From Pirellulales bacterium (GTDB lineage: Bacteria; Planctomycetota; Planctomycetia; Pirellulales; DATAWG01): a stretch of DNA of 64,000 bases. Below the pieces are notes generated by a model. That model ran no database searches. It was not told where the DNA came from and saw only the letters and a program-made list of their open reading frames with translations. Shown here piece after piece: positions 18,988-27,762 of this stretch; position 1 is the first letter of the stretch, and each line of letters opens with the position of its first letter. A program made the position numbers and the translations under genes. Location: contig DATAWG010000003.1 of NCBI GenBank assembly GCA_036267355.1, positions 62,001 to 126,000 on the forward strand. The letters run 5' to 3'.

Positions 18988-20145
18988 TTAAATCCGCTCG
19001 AAGATCGTGGCGATGCCTTGGCCTAGCCCGATGCACATTGTTGCCAGGCCGAAGCGGGCGTCTTGGTCGATCATCGTGTGCAACAGGGTCGTGGCGATGC
19101 GGGCGCCGCTGGCGCCCAATGGATGGCCGATCGCGATCGCTCCGCCGCGGACATTCACCTTCGATTCATCGAGCCCCAGCATGCGGATGCACGCCAAAGC
19201 TTGGGCCGCAAACGCTTCGTTCAATTCCACGAGATCGATGTCGGCCAACTGCAAACCCGCGCGATCGAGTGCCTTTCGCGTCGCCGGCACGGGCCCGGTT
19301 CCCATCACTGCCGGTTCGACTCCGGCGACGGCGGTCGCCACGATCCGCGCCATCGGCTGCAAGCCCAGCGCATGGGCTTTTTTTTCCGACATGATCAATA
19401 GCGCGGCGGCCCCGTCGTTCAAGGGCGAACTGTTGCCGGCCGTCACCGTTCCCAAGCCGGGCATGAAGGCCGGCTTGAGCGCCGCCAAACCCTCGGCCGA
19501 GCAATCAAATCGCACGCATTGATCCTGTTCGACCAGAATGCGGTTGCCCGCTTCATCATGGCCCCAGATCGGCACGATTTCGCGGCGGAAATGGCCGCCG
19601 ACATGGGCAGCGCCGGCCAGTTGATGGCTCCGCAGCGCGAATGCGTCCTGGCATTGCCGCGAGATGTCTTGGGTTTGGGCCAGAAACTCGGCGGTGACGC
19701 CCATCAGCAGCGCTCCGCGGCTGGTGCGGCGGAATAGCTTCGGGTTCAGATCGAGCCCGGTTTCCATCGGAATGTGCTGCATGTGTTCCAAGCCGCCGAC
19801 GATCTGCACATCTTCCGCTCCGGCGATGATCGCATGTGCCGCCTGATTGAGCGCCTGAAGGCTCGAGCCGCAAAGCCGATTGACCGTGGTCCCGCCGCAT
19901 TCCATCGGCAAGCCGGCCATGAGGGCGGCGAAGCGGGCGACATTGAACCCCTGTTCGCCTTGTTGCTGCGTGTTGCCCAGCACGACATCTTCAATCTGAG
20001 CGACGTCGATGCCGGTTCGTTTCACGAGCGCCTCGATCACGGCGACGGCGAGGTCGTCGCTCCGAACATTGCGGAAAATACCGCGCTGTGAATGGGCGCG
20101 GCCGACGGGCGTGCGCAGGCAATCGATAACGACGGGGCGGTTCAT
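18988..20145 (-). CDS. fadA: Acetyl-CoA acyltransferase (thiolase)
   Basis: A 385-residue thiolase that cleaves 3-ketoacyl-CoA. The nucleophilic cysteine is in [10 protein letters not shown] (C92), the histidine in [13 protein letters not shown], and the second cysteine in MCIGLGQG near the C-terminus. Length and motifs fit degradative FadA. It is preceded on the minus strand by fadB with a 132-base gap, so the two likely form the usual trifunctional complex. Confidence 0.92.
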   Translation of the reverse strand: MNRPVVIDCLRTPVGRAHSQRGIFRNVRSDDLAVAVIEALVKRTGIDVAQIEDVVLGNTQQQGEQGFNVARFAALMAGLPMECGGTTVNRLCGSSLQALNQAAHAIIAGAEDVQIVGGLEHMQHIPMETGLDLNPKLFRRTSRGALLMGVTAEFLAQTQDISRQCQDAFALRSHQLAGAAHVGGHFRREIVPIWGHDEAGNRILVEQDQCVRFDCSAEGLAALKPAFMPGLGTVTAGNSSPLNDGAAALLIMSEKKAHALGLQPMARIVATAVAGVEPAVMGTGPVPATRKALDRAGLQLADIDLVELNEAFAAQALACIRMLGLDESKVNVRGGAIAIGHPLGASGARIATTLLHTMIDQDARFGLATMCIGLGQGIATIFERI

Positions 20146-20277
20146 AGTTGGGCGCGTGAGCTGTAGACGGGTTTGTTTTGGGGCGACGCGCGAAACCGCA
20201 AGCGCGGTTCGCGGCCGTGGCAGCCGAACTGGGTCATCGTGATTTCGATTGCGGGCATGTCGGTGAGATAACCAATC

Positions 20278-22428
20278 TTACGGGCCCGGTAAATAGAATG
20301 GCTTGCCGGATTTTGCCATTTCCATCAATAGGGGCGTCGGCTGCATGCGGGCCCCGAGCGGCTCGAATGGCTTGAGCATTTCCACGATGCGATCGAGCCC
20401 CTGATTTTGCGCCCAAAACAGCAATCCACCCTTGAACGGCGGAAAACCGAGGCCGTGAATCAGCGCCACGTCGATATCGCGCGCGTCGTGAACGATTCCG
20501 TCGGCCAATTCTCGCGTCGCTTCCAACAGCATCGGCAGAAACAGGCGAGCCGTGATCTGCTCGGACGTGAAAGGAACCGGCGGCCGGGCGTAGGGTGCGA
20601 TGATCTCGGCAAGTCGCGCGTCCGGATCGCCGCGCTCCGAATCGCGGGCATAGGAAAAGAATCCGGCGCCGCTCTTTTGCCCTTTCCGACCGGTTTTGAT
20701 CAGGGCGCCGACGACCGGCGACACCACGGTCCGTTCGGGAAACGCTTCGTACATCACGCGGCCCGCGTAATAGGCCGTGTCGAGGCCGACCATATCGTAA
20801 ATTTGCAGCGGACCCATCGGCATGCCGAAATTGCGCGCGGCACGTTCGATGGCCGCCGGCTCGGCGCCGTCCAACAGCAATTCGACCGCTTCCGTGAGAA
20901 ACGGCGACAGCAGTCGATTCACCAAGAAGCCTGGCCCGTCGTTCACCACGACCGGCATCTTGCCGATGCTCTTGGCATAGGCCACGGCCGTGGCGATGGT
21001 TTGATCGCTCGTCTTCCGGCCGCGAATCACTTCGACCAAAAGCATTTTGCGAACGGGATTGAAAAAATGGATGCCGCAAAAGCGATCCGGATGCTTTAGC
21101 GCGGCTGCCAACTGCGTGATCGGAATCGTCGAAGTGTTCGACGCCAAAACTGCGTCCGGCCGCAAGTTCGGCTCGAGCCGAGAAAAGATCTGCCGTTTGA
21201 TCTCCGCATTTTCAACCACCGCTTCGATCACCAAATCCGCCATCGCCAGATCGTCGGAATTCGGCGTGGCGGAAAGAAGCGAAGCGAAATGGACTGCCCG
21301 GTCGGGATCGGCGTGCTTGGTTTGTTTGTTGTAGGCGGCCTCTTCGAGCAGCTTTTCAACGCCCGAGTGCAACGCATCCGGCGCCGCGTCGGTGATCGAC
21401 ACGGATACATTTCTCTTGAGATTCGCGGCCGCGATGCCGCGCCCCATGATGCCGGCGCCAATAATCCCCACCGACCGAACGGAACGAGGCTGGATGTCGC
21501 TGCGGCCGACGCCGGTGTCTTTCTTGTTCCGATCGACCAGAAAAAAGACGTTGATCAACGCGCGGTTCACCGGCGAGCCGAACAGCGCCGCCATTCCCTC
21601 GGCCTCGCGAAGACAAGCCGTTTCGATGTCGAGCGACGCGGACTCGAGCATCATCTCGAGCGCCGCGCTCGGGGCCGGATATTGGCCGCGGGTTTGTTGC
21701 TGGATGAGCGCGCTGGCCGTCGCGGCCAGGAATGCCAGTTCGGTATCGTTCACCGCCAGGGGCCGGCTCCAGCGACGGCGGTCTTCGAGATAGGCCCACG
21801 ATCGCCGTTCACTGCGAATCAGGGCCATGGCGGCATCTTGCAGCCGCTCGGCCGGAACGCGATCGGTCGCCAGGCCCATCAAAGCGGCCGTGCGCGCGTC
21901 GACCGGTTCGCCGCTGGTGACCATTTCGATGGCGCTCGCCAGTCCGACGATTCGCGACGCCCGCGCCGTGCCGCCCCAGCCGGGATACAGCCCCAGTTTG
22001 ATCTCCGGAAAACCGAGCTGTGCCTTGGGCAGATCGGCCATCAGGCGGCGATCACACCAGATGGCGAGTTCGGCGCCCCCGCCAAGCGTCAGGCCATCGA
22101 TCGCCGCCACGGTAATGAACGGCATCGTCGAAAGCCGCTGAAACAGCCGCCGCCCGCGATGGCACATCGCCACGGTCTGCTCGGCGGGCGAATCGAGCGC
22201 AGCAACGAACTCGCGCAGATCGGCCCCCACGATGAACGATCCCGGCTTGCCGCTGCGGATCACCAGCCCGGCCAATCCCGGCTGCTTTTCGAGCCGGTCC
22301 AGGTGCGATTCGAACTCCGCGAGCACCGCGGTCGAAAGAACGTTGGCCCCTTTGCGCGGATCGTTGAACGTGAGCAGGGCGATGTCCGATTCGGGCATCG
22401 TGAGCTGGATCGTCGGCGTATCGGGCAT
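20278..22428 (-). CDS. fadB: Fatty acid oxidation multifunctional protein (enoyl-CoA hydratase / 3-hydroxyacyl-CoA dehydrogenase)
   Basis: A 716-residue fusion. An N-terminal crotonase domain (GLTLGGGAELAIWCD and LGFPEIKLGLYPGWGGT with the two catalytic glutamates) is followed by a 3-hydroxyacyl-CoA dehydrogenase with the NAD loop VGIIGAGIMGRGIA, the CGIHFFNPV segment and a duplicated C-terminal domain (ARLFLPMLLEATRELADG). It hydrates enoyl-CoA and oxidises the product. The ATG at 22428 is chosen because MPDTPTIQLTMPESD aligns with family starts; upstream ATG/TTG codons at 22461/22467 are possible. It heads the fadB-fadA-ligase-dehydrogenase run and is divergent from the DUF4430 gene. Confidence 0.9.
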   Translation of the reverse strand: MPDTPTIQLTMPESDIALLTFNDPRKGANVLSTAVLAEFESHLDRLEKQPGLAGLVIRSGKPGSFIVGADLREFVAALDSPAEQTVAMCHRGRRLFQRLSTMPFITVAAIDGLTLGGGAELAIWCDRRLMADLPKAQLGFPEIKLGLYPGWGGTARASRIVGLASAIEMVTSGEPVDARTAALMGLATDRVPAERLQDAAMALIRSERRSWAYLEDRRRWSRPLAVNDTELAFLAATASALIQQQTRGQYPAPSAALEMMLESASLDIETACLREAEGMAALFGSPVNRALINVFFLVDRNKKDTGVGRSDIQPRSVRSVGIIGAGIMGRGIAAANLKRNVSVSITDAAPDALHSGVEKLLEEAAYNKQTKHADPDRAVHFASLLSATPNSDDLAMADLVIEAVVENAEIKRQIFSRLEPNLRPDAVLASNTSTIPITQLAAALKHPDRFCGIHFFNPVRKMLLVEVIRGRKTSDQTIATAVAYAKSIGKMPVVVNDGPGFLVNRLLSPFLTEAVELLLDGAEPAAIERAARNFGMPMGPLQIYDMVGLDTAYYAGRVMYEAFPERTVVSPVVGALIKTGRKGQKSGAGFFSYARDSERGDPDARLAEIIAPYARPPVPFTSEQITARLFLPMLLEATRELADGIVHDARDIDVALIHGLGFPPFKGGLLFWAQNQGLDRIVEMLKPFEPLGARMQPTPLLMEMAKSGKPFYLPGP

Positions 22429-22568
22429 GATTGTCGCTTGCGAGGGACGGGGAAAACCCATCGACAAGCATACGTGTCGCGGCGCGGGGCGTAAACCCTC
22501 GCCTCTCCAGCCGCTGGGGCGGAGCCGCCGGTGTTGACAGGCCGAAAGGCACTCCTATTCTAACGGCT

Positions 22569-23111
22569 ATGAAACATAGTGAATGCCAGCGACTAAATGC
22601 TAGCGACCGATGCGCTTGGTCGCCAATATCGACCGTGCAGGGATTGTGGGTCGGTATATTCCTCCTGGCGACGGTTTGCGGTTGCTCGGGCAAAGCGGCC
22701 ACCGCGCCCGATGCAGTTGCCAAATCGCCGGACAGCGCGGCGGCAGCCGCAGATGCGAAGACCGGTGCCCCAAAGCCTGCCGACGCCAAACCGCGCGCGA
22801 TTGAACTAACGATCGATTATGGCGACGGCGTGGAGAAGCGCTTTGACGATATTGCCTGGAAAGAAGGGATGACGGTGTTCGATGTTCTCGCGGCCGCCCA
22901 AAAGCATTCGCATGGAATTTCGTTTTCCTCGAAAGGATCGGGGGCGACGCTGATGGTCACCAAGATCGACGACTTGGCGAACCAGGGGGGCGCTACGTCC
23001 GACAAGAACTGGGTATTCCGCATTAACGGCCATCTTGGCGACGAAAGCTGCGGGGTCGTCGTGCTTCGGCCGGGCGACGCTGTCTTGTGGAAGTTTGGAC
23101 CCTACGAATAA
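22569..23111 (+). CDS. DUF4430 (transcobalamin-like C-terminal) lipoprotein
   Basis: A 180-residue exported protein. The N-terminus has an unusually long n-region, then a hydrophobic stretch ending LLATVCGC, a plausible lipobox with the second Cys lipidated, followed by an Ala/Lys/Asp-rich linker. The C-terminal 100 residues (LTIDYGDGVEKRFDDIAW, MTVFDVL, DKNWVFRING, GDAVLWKF) match the DUF4430 fold shared with the C-terminal domain of transcobalamin and intrinsic factor. It lies 49 bases before a small polytopic protein, so the pair may be a ligand-capture lipoprotein and a membrane uptake component. The ligand is unproven. Confidence 0.75.
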   Translation: MKHSECQRLNASDRCAWSPISTVQGLWVGIFLLATVCGCSGKAATAPDAVAKSPDSAAAAADAKTGAPKPADAKPRAIELTIDYGDGVEKRFDDIAWKEGMTVFDVLAAAQKHSHGISFSSKGSGATLMVTKIDDLANQGGATSDKNWVFRINGHLGDESCGVVVLRPGDAVLWKFGPYE

Positions 23112-23160
23112 GATAGAGGCGAGCCTTGCGTGCTGAAACCAACCCGACGGAGTTTTTCAA

Positions 23161-23757
23161 GTGAATCGCGTTCCAAAGCGGGAGTTGCTGCTCGGTGCGT
23201 TGCTTGTGGCGACTGCGGTCGCTGTGCGTTGGCTCGGGGCGTCGGCGGAGTGGACGCTGTTGCCGCCGAACGCTACGCCCGTGGCCGCCATCGGGCTGTT
23301 CGCGGGATTCTTGTTCGCCAATCGCACGGCGGCACTCTTGGTGCCGCTGGCAGCGCTGGCGATCAGCAATCTCGCACTCGATTCCTACGGTAGCGTTTGG
23401 ATGGTCGGCGTGGTGTATGGTTCGTTCCTCGCGGCGCCGCTATTGGGCCGATGGCTGCGCGAGCGGCCGACGGCCTATCGGGCCGTCGCGGCGGTTCTGC
23501 TTCCGGCGCTGCTTTTCTACGTAACGACGAATTTCGCAACCTGGCTCGTCGGCTTCGGCGGCCCGCATGCCGCATATGCCGCCAGTTGGCACGGCTTGGC
23601 GCTCTGCTACGCTCGCGGCATCCCGTTCTTCCGCTGGATGCTGGAAGGCGATATTGCGTTTAGCGCAATTCTGTTTGGGGGCTACGCCTTGGTCGCGGCG
23701 TTGGCTGGCAACCGATCGCCGCGATTCAAGCACCGGCGGCTAGCGCCTTGTCGCTAA
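23161..23757 (+). CDS. Polytopic membrane protein, DUF6580-like, S-component-like
   Basis: A 198-residue protein with about five or six membrane helices. Segments NATPVAAIGLFAGFLF, AISNLALDSYG, FYVTTNFATWLVG and CYARGIPFFRWMLEGD match a family annotated as DUF6580, which resembles substrate-binding S components of ECF vitamin transporters. It follows the DUF4430 lipoprotein gene by 49 bases, supporting a shared uptake role. Codon 1 is a GTG at 23161; no strong ribosome site is visible. The last ten or so residues and the stop codon are encoded by a palindromic repeat, so the natural C-terminus may have been replaced. Confidence 0.65.
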   Translation: MNRVPKRELLLGALLVATAVAVRWLGASAEWTLLPPNATPVAAIGLFAGFLFANRTAALLVPLAALAISNLALDSYGSVWMVGVVYGSFLAAPLLGRWLRERPTAYRAVAAVLLPALLFYVTTNFATWLVGFGGPHAAYAASWHGLALCYARGIPFFRWMLEGDIAFSAILFGGYALVAALAGNRSPRFKHRRLAPCR

Positions 23758-23785
23758 CGCGCGTTAGGCAAGGCGCTAGCCGCCG
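23731..23785. repeat. GCTAGCGCC palindrome, copy 3, overlapping a gene end
   Basis: The left arm (23731-23760) and right arm (23761-23785) abut, with a two-base deletion in the right arm. The stop codon of the DUF6580-like gene (23755-23757) lies inside the left arm. Confidence 0.85.
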
Positions 23786-24021
23786 ACGACGTAACCGTCG
23801 CCACTTGGGCGCTCGCCTGACGAACGCGTTCAAGTCGCCCGTGCTTGAACGCCGATGTTAGACGATGCCGGTCACGGATGCTGGTCGGACTGCGCGATGT
23901 AAATCGCTCGCTCGCGGCACGGTCGTATCGGAGGTGCCGCTGGTAGCGATCGAGCCATCGTGTCGCCAATCGGTAATGGATTGTTTGCAACTTCGGTTGA
24001 ACATCCATCGAATGGTGGCCC

Positions 24022-24957
24022 GTGGCGAAGTCGATTCCGGCTTATCTGAAGTTGCATGACGAGGATGGAGCAGCCCCGCCCGCGGCACAGGCTGGCGATT
24101 CAGGCGCAATCGCCGAATTCTGCCGGGCCTTCGAGAGCGCGACCGGTTGGCCACTGCGGTTGCCGAACGGAGCCGGCGGGGATTGCGAAGCCGATAGCGT
24201 GTTGCCGAAATTATCCGACTCGATGTGTTCCGCCCCGGTCGAGCCGGGCGTTGGAATTTCTCCCGGACACATCAGGGTCGGCTTTAATTCGGCGGCGCGA
24301 AAATTGACCGAGCAATCGCACGTTGCGATTGCCGATGCTGCCGCAGCGCCGCGCGCGGCACATCGCTGCACGGCCGAATCTGCCCGCGGACTGCGCGATG
24401 CGGCGGAGCGGCTATTCAACCAGTTGGCCCGTGCTCGGCAAATCATTCGGCGCCGGGACGCGGAGTTGGCCGCCCGCCTGCCGGTCGGGCCGCGGGCGCA
24501 GGAACCGGAGCAGTTTGATCGACTGCTAAAAAGCGTGCTCCGGGCGGGTGCCGACGCTTGCGAATGCCAGGCGGCGGCACTCTACACGCTCGACGATGCA
24601 ACCACCTCGCTCGAACTTCGCGCCAGCGTCGGCCTGCCTTCTGATCGGCTTGAGCAACCCCCGCGCCCGCTGAAGGGGGCGATCGCCGATCTCGAAGCGC
24701 TGTTGGGCCACGCGGTGGCACTCGAACGGGCGACGGCGTTCGGGCCGTGGCGCGTGCCCGAAGATTTCGCTGCCGCGCTATGTGTGCCGGTGTCGAGCGC
24801 CACGACCGAGCTCGGCACGCTATGGCTATTCTCCGACCGCCGGCGCGATTTCACCGATCGCCAAACCAATCTGGCGGAAATCATCGCCGGCCGATTGGCG
24901 GCCGAATTGGAACGTTCGGCACTGCTCGGGCAACTCCGCGAACAACAGCGAACCTAG
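24022..24957 (+). CDS. GAF-domain protein without recognisable output domain
   Basis: A 311-residue protein starting at GTG. After a variable N-terminal half with an Arg-rich helix (ARARQIIRRRDAELA), residues about 150-300 form a GAF sensor domain (FDRLLKSVLRAGADACEC, AALYTLDDATTSLELRASVG, ALCVPVSS, LGTLWLFSDRRRDFTD, IAGRLAAELER). In planctomycete relatives such a GAF is usually followed by a PP2C/RsbU-type phosphatase; here the frame stops within ten residues of the linking helix, at the edge of a repeat. It may be a natural short form or a 3'-truncated gene. Confidence 0.65.
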   Translation: MAKSIPAYLKLHDEDGAAPPAAQAGDSGAIAEFCRAFESATGWPLRLPNGAGGDCEADSVLPKLSDSMCSAPVEPGVGISPGHIRVGFNSAARKLTEQSHVAIADAAAAPRAAHRCTAESARGLRDAAERLFNQLARARQIIRRRDAELAARLPVGPRAQEPEQFDRLLKSVLRAGADACECQAAALYTLDDATTSLELRASVGLPSDRLEQPPRPLKGAIADLEALLGHAVALERATAFGPWRVPEDFAAALCVPVSSATTELGTLWLFSDRRRDFTDRQTNLAEIIAGRLAAELERSALLGQLREQQRT

Positions 24958-24965
24958 GGCACGCT

Positions 24966-25126
24966 TGTGTGCCACTGGCAAGCGCAGCCGGCCAGTGCGA
25001 GCGCCGCCGAGCGAGCCCCGTATTGCGACGTGGCCGTTCGAGCGACGCTGGACGATCAGCAGGAGAGTTGGCGGTCCATTTGCGGGGCACACTGGCAGAC
25101 CGCGCTTGCCAGTGGCACACGCGACG
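24966..25126. repeat. Inverted GTGCCACTGGC repeat pair
   Basis: GTGTGCCACTGGCAAGCGC near 24966 is matched in inverse by GCGCTTGCCAGTGGCACAC ending near 25126, about 120 bases apart. Related single motifs lie at 3434-3475, 15043-15070 and 27630-27650. The pair fills the gap after the GAF gene. If it is mobile, it may have caused the loss of that gene's 3' part. Confidence 0.7.
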
Positions 25127-25165
25127 TTCACTTTTAGTGGTATCGCAGGCTAAATTCTGCGCAGC

Positions 25166-25195
25166 AAAAAGCCCCGGGTGGTTAGCCAGGGGCTT
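25166..25195 (-). terminator. Intrinsic terminator of the kamA-like gene
   Basis: On the minus strand AAGCCCC pairs with GGGGCTT (plus-strand coordinates 25189-25195 and 25169-25175) and is followed by TTTTT (25166-25170). It begins 31 bases after the stop codon of the aminomutase gene, the strongest terminator candidate in the window. Confidence 0.8.
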
Positions 25196-25225
25196 GGGGC
25201 CAAGTCGATGGATCGCTTTGTCGAA

Positions 25226-27409
25226 TCAGTCAACCGGCGGTAGTTCTTTCTTAATGGTTCGGCTAAGTGTTTTTCGGCCGTTGATGCCGTCGGGCCCTCG
25301 CGCCGGACGCCGCAAGAGGTTTTCCTTGAGCGCCGGAACATCGAGGTGAACCTGCGGCTTGGCGGCACGCTTGCCGTTGGTTTGACCGTTGGCGGCCTGC
25401 CCGTTCGACCCGTGGCCGTTGGTTGCGTGGCTATTCAACGCGTGGCCATTGGACGCACTTCCGTTGGCCGCGTGGCCATTGGTTTCGTGCCCGTTGGCTG
25501 TCGGTGTTGCGGCGTGGCCATTGGATTTCCCGTTGGCCTTGCCGTTGGCATGGCCATTCGAGTGCCCATTGGCGGCCGCGCCGTTTTTCGCAGCGCCGTT
25601 CTTTGCGGCGCTCGATGCACTGCCGTTGGCGGCATGCCCGTGACCGTTTGTGCCATTTCCATTCGTGCCATTTCCATTCGTGCCGTTTCCATTCGTGCCA
25701 TTTCCGTTTGCGCCGTGGATTGAAATCAACGGAGCAATGCTCGACACGATCGGTGTCGCCGCGGCCACTTTTTGCGCGGCAATCTTGCGGCGGCGGACCA
25801 TACGGGGGCTGCTCTCGGGCATGAGCGGCCGGCCTTCACCACTCAGCACGCCGCTGACGCCGTCGGCAGCGATCGGCTTGGCCGGCTGCTGCTTGTCTTC
25901 CGGTGCGTAGCGGAAGATCATGCCCTCGTAGTTTCGCAGGATCACGGCATCGTCGGAGGCCGAGAGCAAGTAGTTGGGCATGACCGGAATCTTGCCCGCT
26001 CCATGCAATCCGTCGACGACATACGTCGGGATGCCGAGTCCGGAAACATGTCCGCGCAGGCCTTCGATGATTTCCATTCCTTTCCAGATCGAGGTGCGGA
26101 AGTGGCCCGCCCCGGTCACCGGATCGCAATGGAAGAGATAGTAGGGCCGCACCTTGATCCGCAGCAATCCGCGGATCAATTCGCGCATGATCGGCACCGA
26201 ATCGTTCACGCCCGCCATCAAAACCGAATGGTTGTTCACCGGCATGCCGGCGTTCACCAGATTGCGGCACGCACGAGCCGTTTCGGGCGTGATTTCCACG
26301 GGATGATTGAAATGCGTTTGGATCCAAATCTTGCCGGCCGAGGCCAGCAGATCGACCAATTCATTGTCGAACAACCGTTGCGGCAGCGTCACGGGCACCC
26401 GGGTGCCGATGCGGATCACGTCGACGTGGTCGATCGCCGCAAGCTGAGTGACGAACCAGCGCAGCTTGGCAACCGGCAATGTCAGCGGATCGCCGCCGGA
26501 TACGATCACGTCGCGGATCGAATCGGTTTGGCGGACATATTCGATCATCCGCTGCTCGTCGTGGCTGGGAGCGTCCCAACCATCGCGGTCCATGGTGACC
26601 CGTTTGCGAGTGCAGAATCGGCAATACATGCTGCACACCGGCGTGGTGATGAGCAGCGCCCGGTCGGGATAGCGATGCGTCACGCCTGGAACCGGGGAAT
26701 CCCGGTCTTCTTCCAACGGGTCGTCGAACTCCACGCCCGAGATGTTCGAGTCTTCTTTCGACGTCGGCACCGATTGAATCCGGATCGGATCGTTCGGGTC
26801 GTCGACATCGATGAGCGAGAAGTAGTAGGGCGGGATGGCCGTCCGATACTTCGCTTCGAGCGCTTCGAGCGCTTTCACTTCTTCGGGGGGCAGGCGGATC
26901 AGTTCGGCCAATTGGGTGGCCGAGCGAATGGCATGCTGCCGCTGCCAGCGCCAGTCTTCCCACTGCTCGTCGGGCACATCTTTCCAGAACGGATGCCGGC
27001 GGCCGCTGGCAATGCTGGAAGACGCTTGCGGCAACGGTTGCTGCTGCGGCTGCTCGTGCGATTGCAAATCTGCAACTGTTGTCGAGCTCGCGGGCGGTAC
27101 GCCGGCTGGCGGGGATCCTCCGGCGGATGCTGGCAAGCTTGACCGGCGAGCCTTCGAAAGCGGCTGCGGCGGAGATTTGCGAGACGATTTGCTTGCCGAG
27201 GCGGAGGTGCTCGAAGAAAGGGCTGATTGCGGAAACGGCGAACTCGGAGGCTCGGCATCGCTTCCGGCGTCGGGAGAGAATTCCGTACCCGGAGGGTCTT
27301 CGGTTCGAGCGACAATCGAGTCCGACACGGAGGTGGCCGAATCCGAAGTCGCGGTTGAACCGGCGTTTTGCTCGTTCATTTTCAGAGGCTTGAAAGCCTC
27401 CTCCATCAT
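25226..27409 (-). CDS. kamA: Lysine 2,3-aminomutase family radical SAM protein with repeat-rich tails
   Basis: A 727-residue protein with a KamA core (about 139-500). The radical-SAM cluster motif CSMYCRFC has its cysteines at 259, 263 and 266; SGGDPL follows, and the PLP lysine is in GAGKIPVMPNY (K473). KamA interconverts L-lysine and beta-lysine. Residues 1-138 are Ser/Pro/Ala-rich, and about 565-679 are Asn-Gly repeats, partly coded by four 15-bp units at 25651-25710. Neither tail is part of known KamA enzymes. EpmB is less likely because of size and the KamA-like FRTSIWKGMEIIEGLRGH segment. The start is uncertain: 27409 or 27379. A promoter and terminator frame it as a single-gene unit. 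Confidence 0.85.
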   Translation of the reverse strand: MMEEAFKPLKMNEQNAGSTATSDSATSVSDSIVARTEDPPGTEFSPDAGSDAEPPSSPFPQSALSSSTSASASKSSRKSPPQPLSKARRSSLPASAGGSPPAGVPPASSTTVADLQSHEQPQQQPLPQASSSIASGRRHPFWKDVPDEQWEDWRWQRQHAIRSATQLAELIRLPPEEVKALEALEAKYRTAIPPYYFSLIDVDDPNDPIRIQSVPTSKEDSNISGVEFDDPLEEDRDSPVPGVTHRYPDRALLITTPVCSMYCRFCTRKRVTMDRDGWDAPSHDEQRMIEYVRQTDSIRDVIVSGGDPLTLPVAKLRWFVTQLAAIDHVDVIRIGTRVPVTLPQRLFDNELVDLLASAGKIWIQTHFNHPVEITPETARACRNLVNAGMPVNNHSVLMAGVNDSVPIMRELIRGLLRIKVRPYYLFHCDPVTGAGHFRTSIWKGMEIIEGLRGHVSGLGIPTYVVDGLHGAGKIPVMPNYLLSASDDAVILRNYEGMIFRYAPEDKQQPAKPIAADGVSGVLSGEGRPLMPESSPRMVRRRKIAAQKVAAATPIVSSIAPLISIHGANGNGTNGNGTNGNGTNGNGTNGHGHAANGSASSAAKNGAAKNGAAANGHSNGHANGKANGKSNGHAATPTANGHETNGHAANGSASNGHALNSHATNGHGSNGQAANGQTNGKRAAKPQVHLDVPALKENLLRRPARGPDGINGRKTLSRTIKKELPPVD

Positions 27410-27464
27410 GGAATGTTGGCCTCGACGGCCATGTTGTCGAGGTCGATGCTACCATCTAGCGCGC

Positions 27465-27493
27465 TGTATACCAGCGCATGAAAAAAACTACAA
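27465..27493 (-). promoter_or_regulatory. Candidate sigma70-type promoter for kamA-like gene
   Basis: On the minus strand TTGTAG (27488-27493) and TATACA (27465-27470) are 17 bases apart. Transcription would start near 27458. The leader would contain a hairpin of CCTCGAC and GTCGAGG at about 27420-27442. Confidence 0.4.
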
Positions 27494-27762
27494 GTGGTTT
27501 TCGCAAAAGTAATCGAATCATTGCCGCGCGAACTTGAGCCGAATCGCGAATCGGTCGAAAACCATGCAAAATACACGCCGGTGGGCCGTGAATTCCGGCC
27601 AAGCGCGCTGCCTCCCTCGCGAACGCCGTGTGCCACTGGCGCTGCCAGTGTTTTTGTTAGCAGGAACCCTGCGGCGCGCCGCGCCGGCATAGCCAATGGC
27701 ACTCGGAGGAATTTTGGACACGACCGAGGCGCCGGCGGAAAGAAGGGGGCGGACAAGCCCGC

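Noticed and set aside
25226-27409. EF-P lysine aminomutase EpmB as an alternative call
   Set aside because: EpmB is shorter and lacks the KamA-type segment after the PLP region. No efp or epmA gene is near.
27634-27655. Hairpin CACTGGC-gct-GCCAGTG followed by TTTTT as a terminator
   Set aside because: It would work only on the plus strand, where no gene lies upstream. The arms belong to the dispersed GTGCCACTGGC repeat family.
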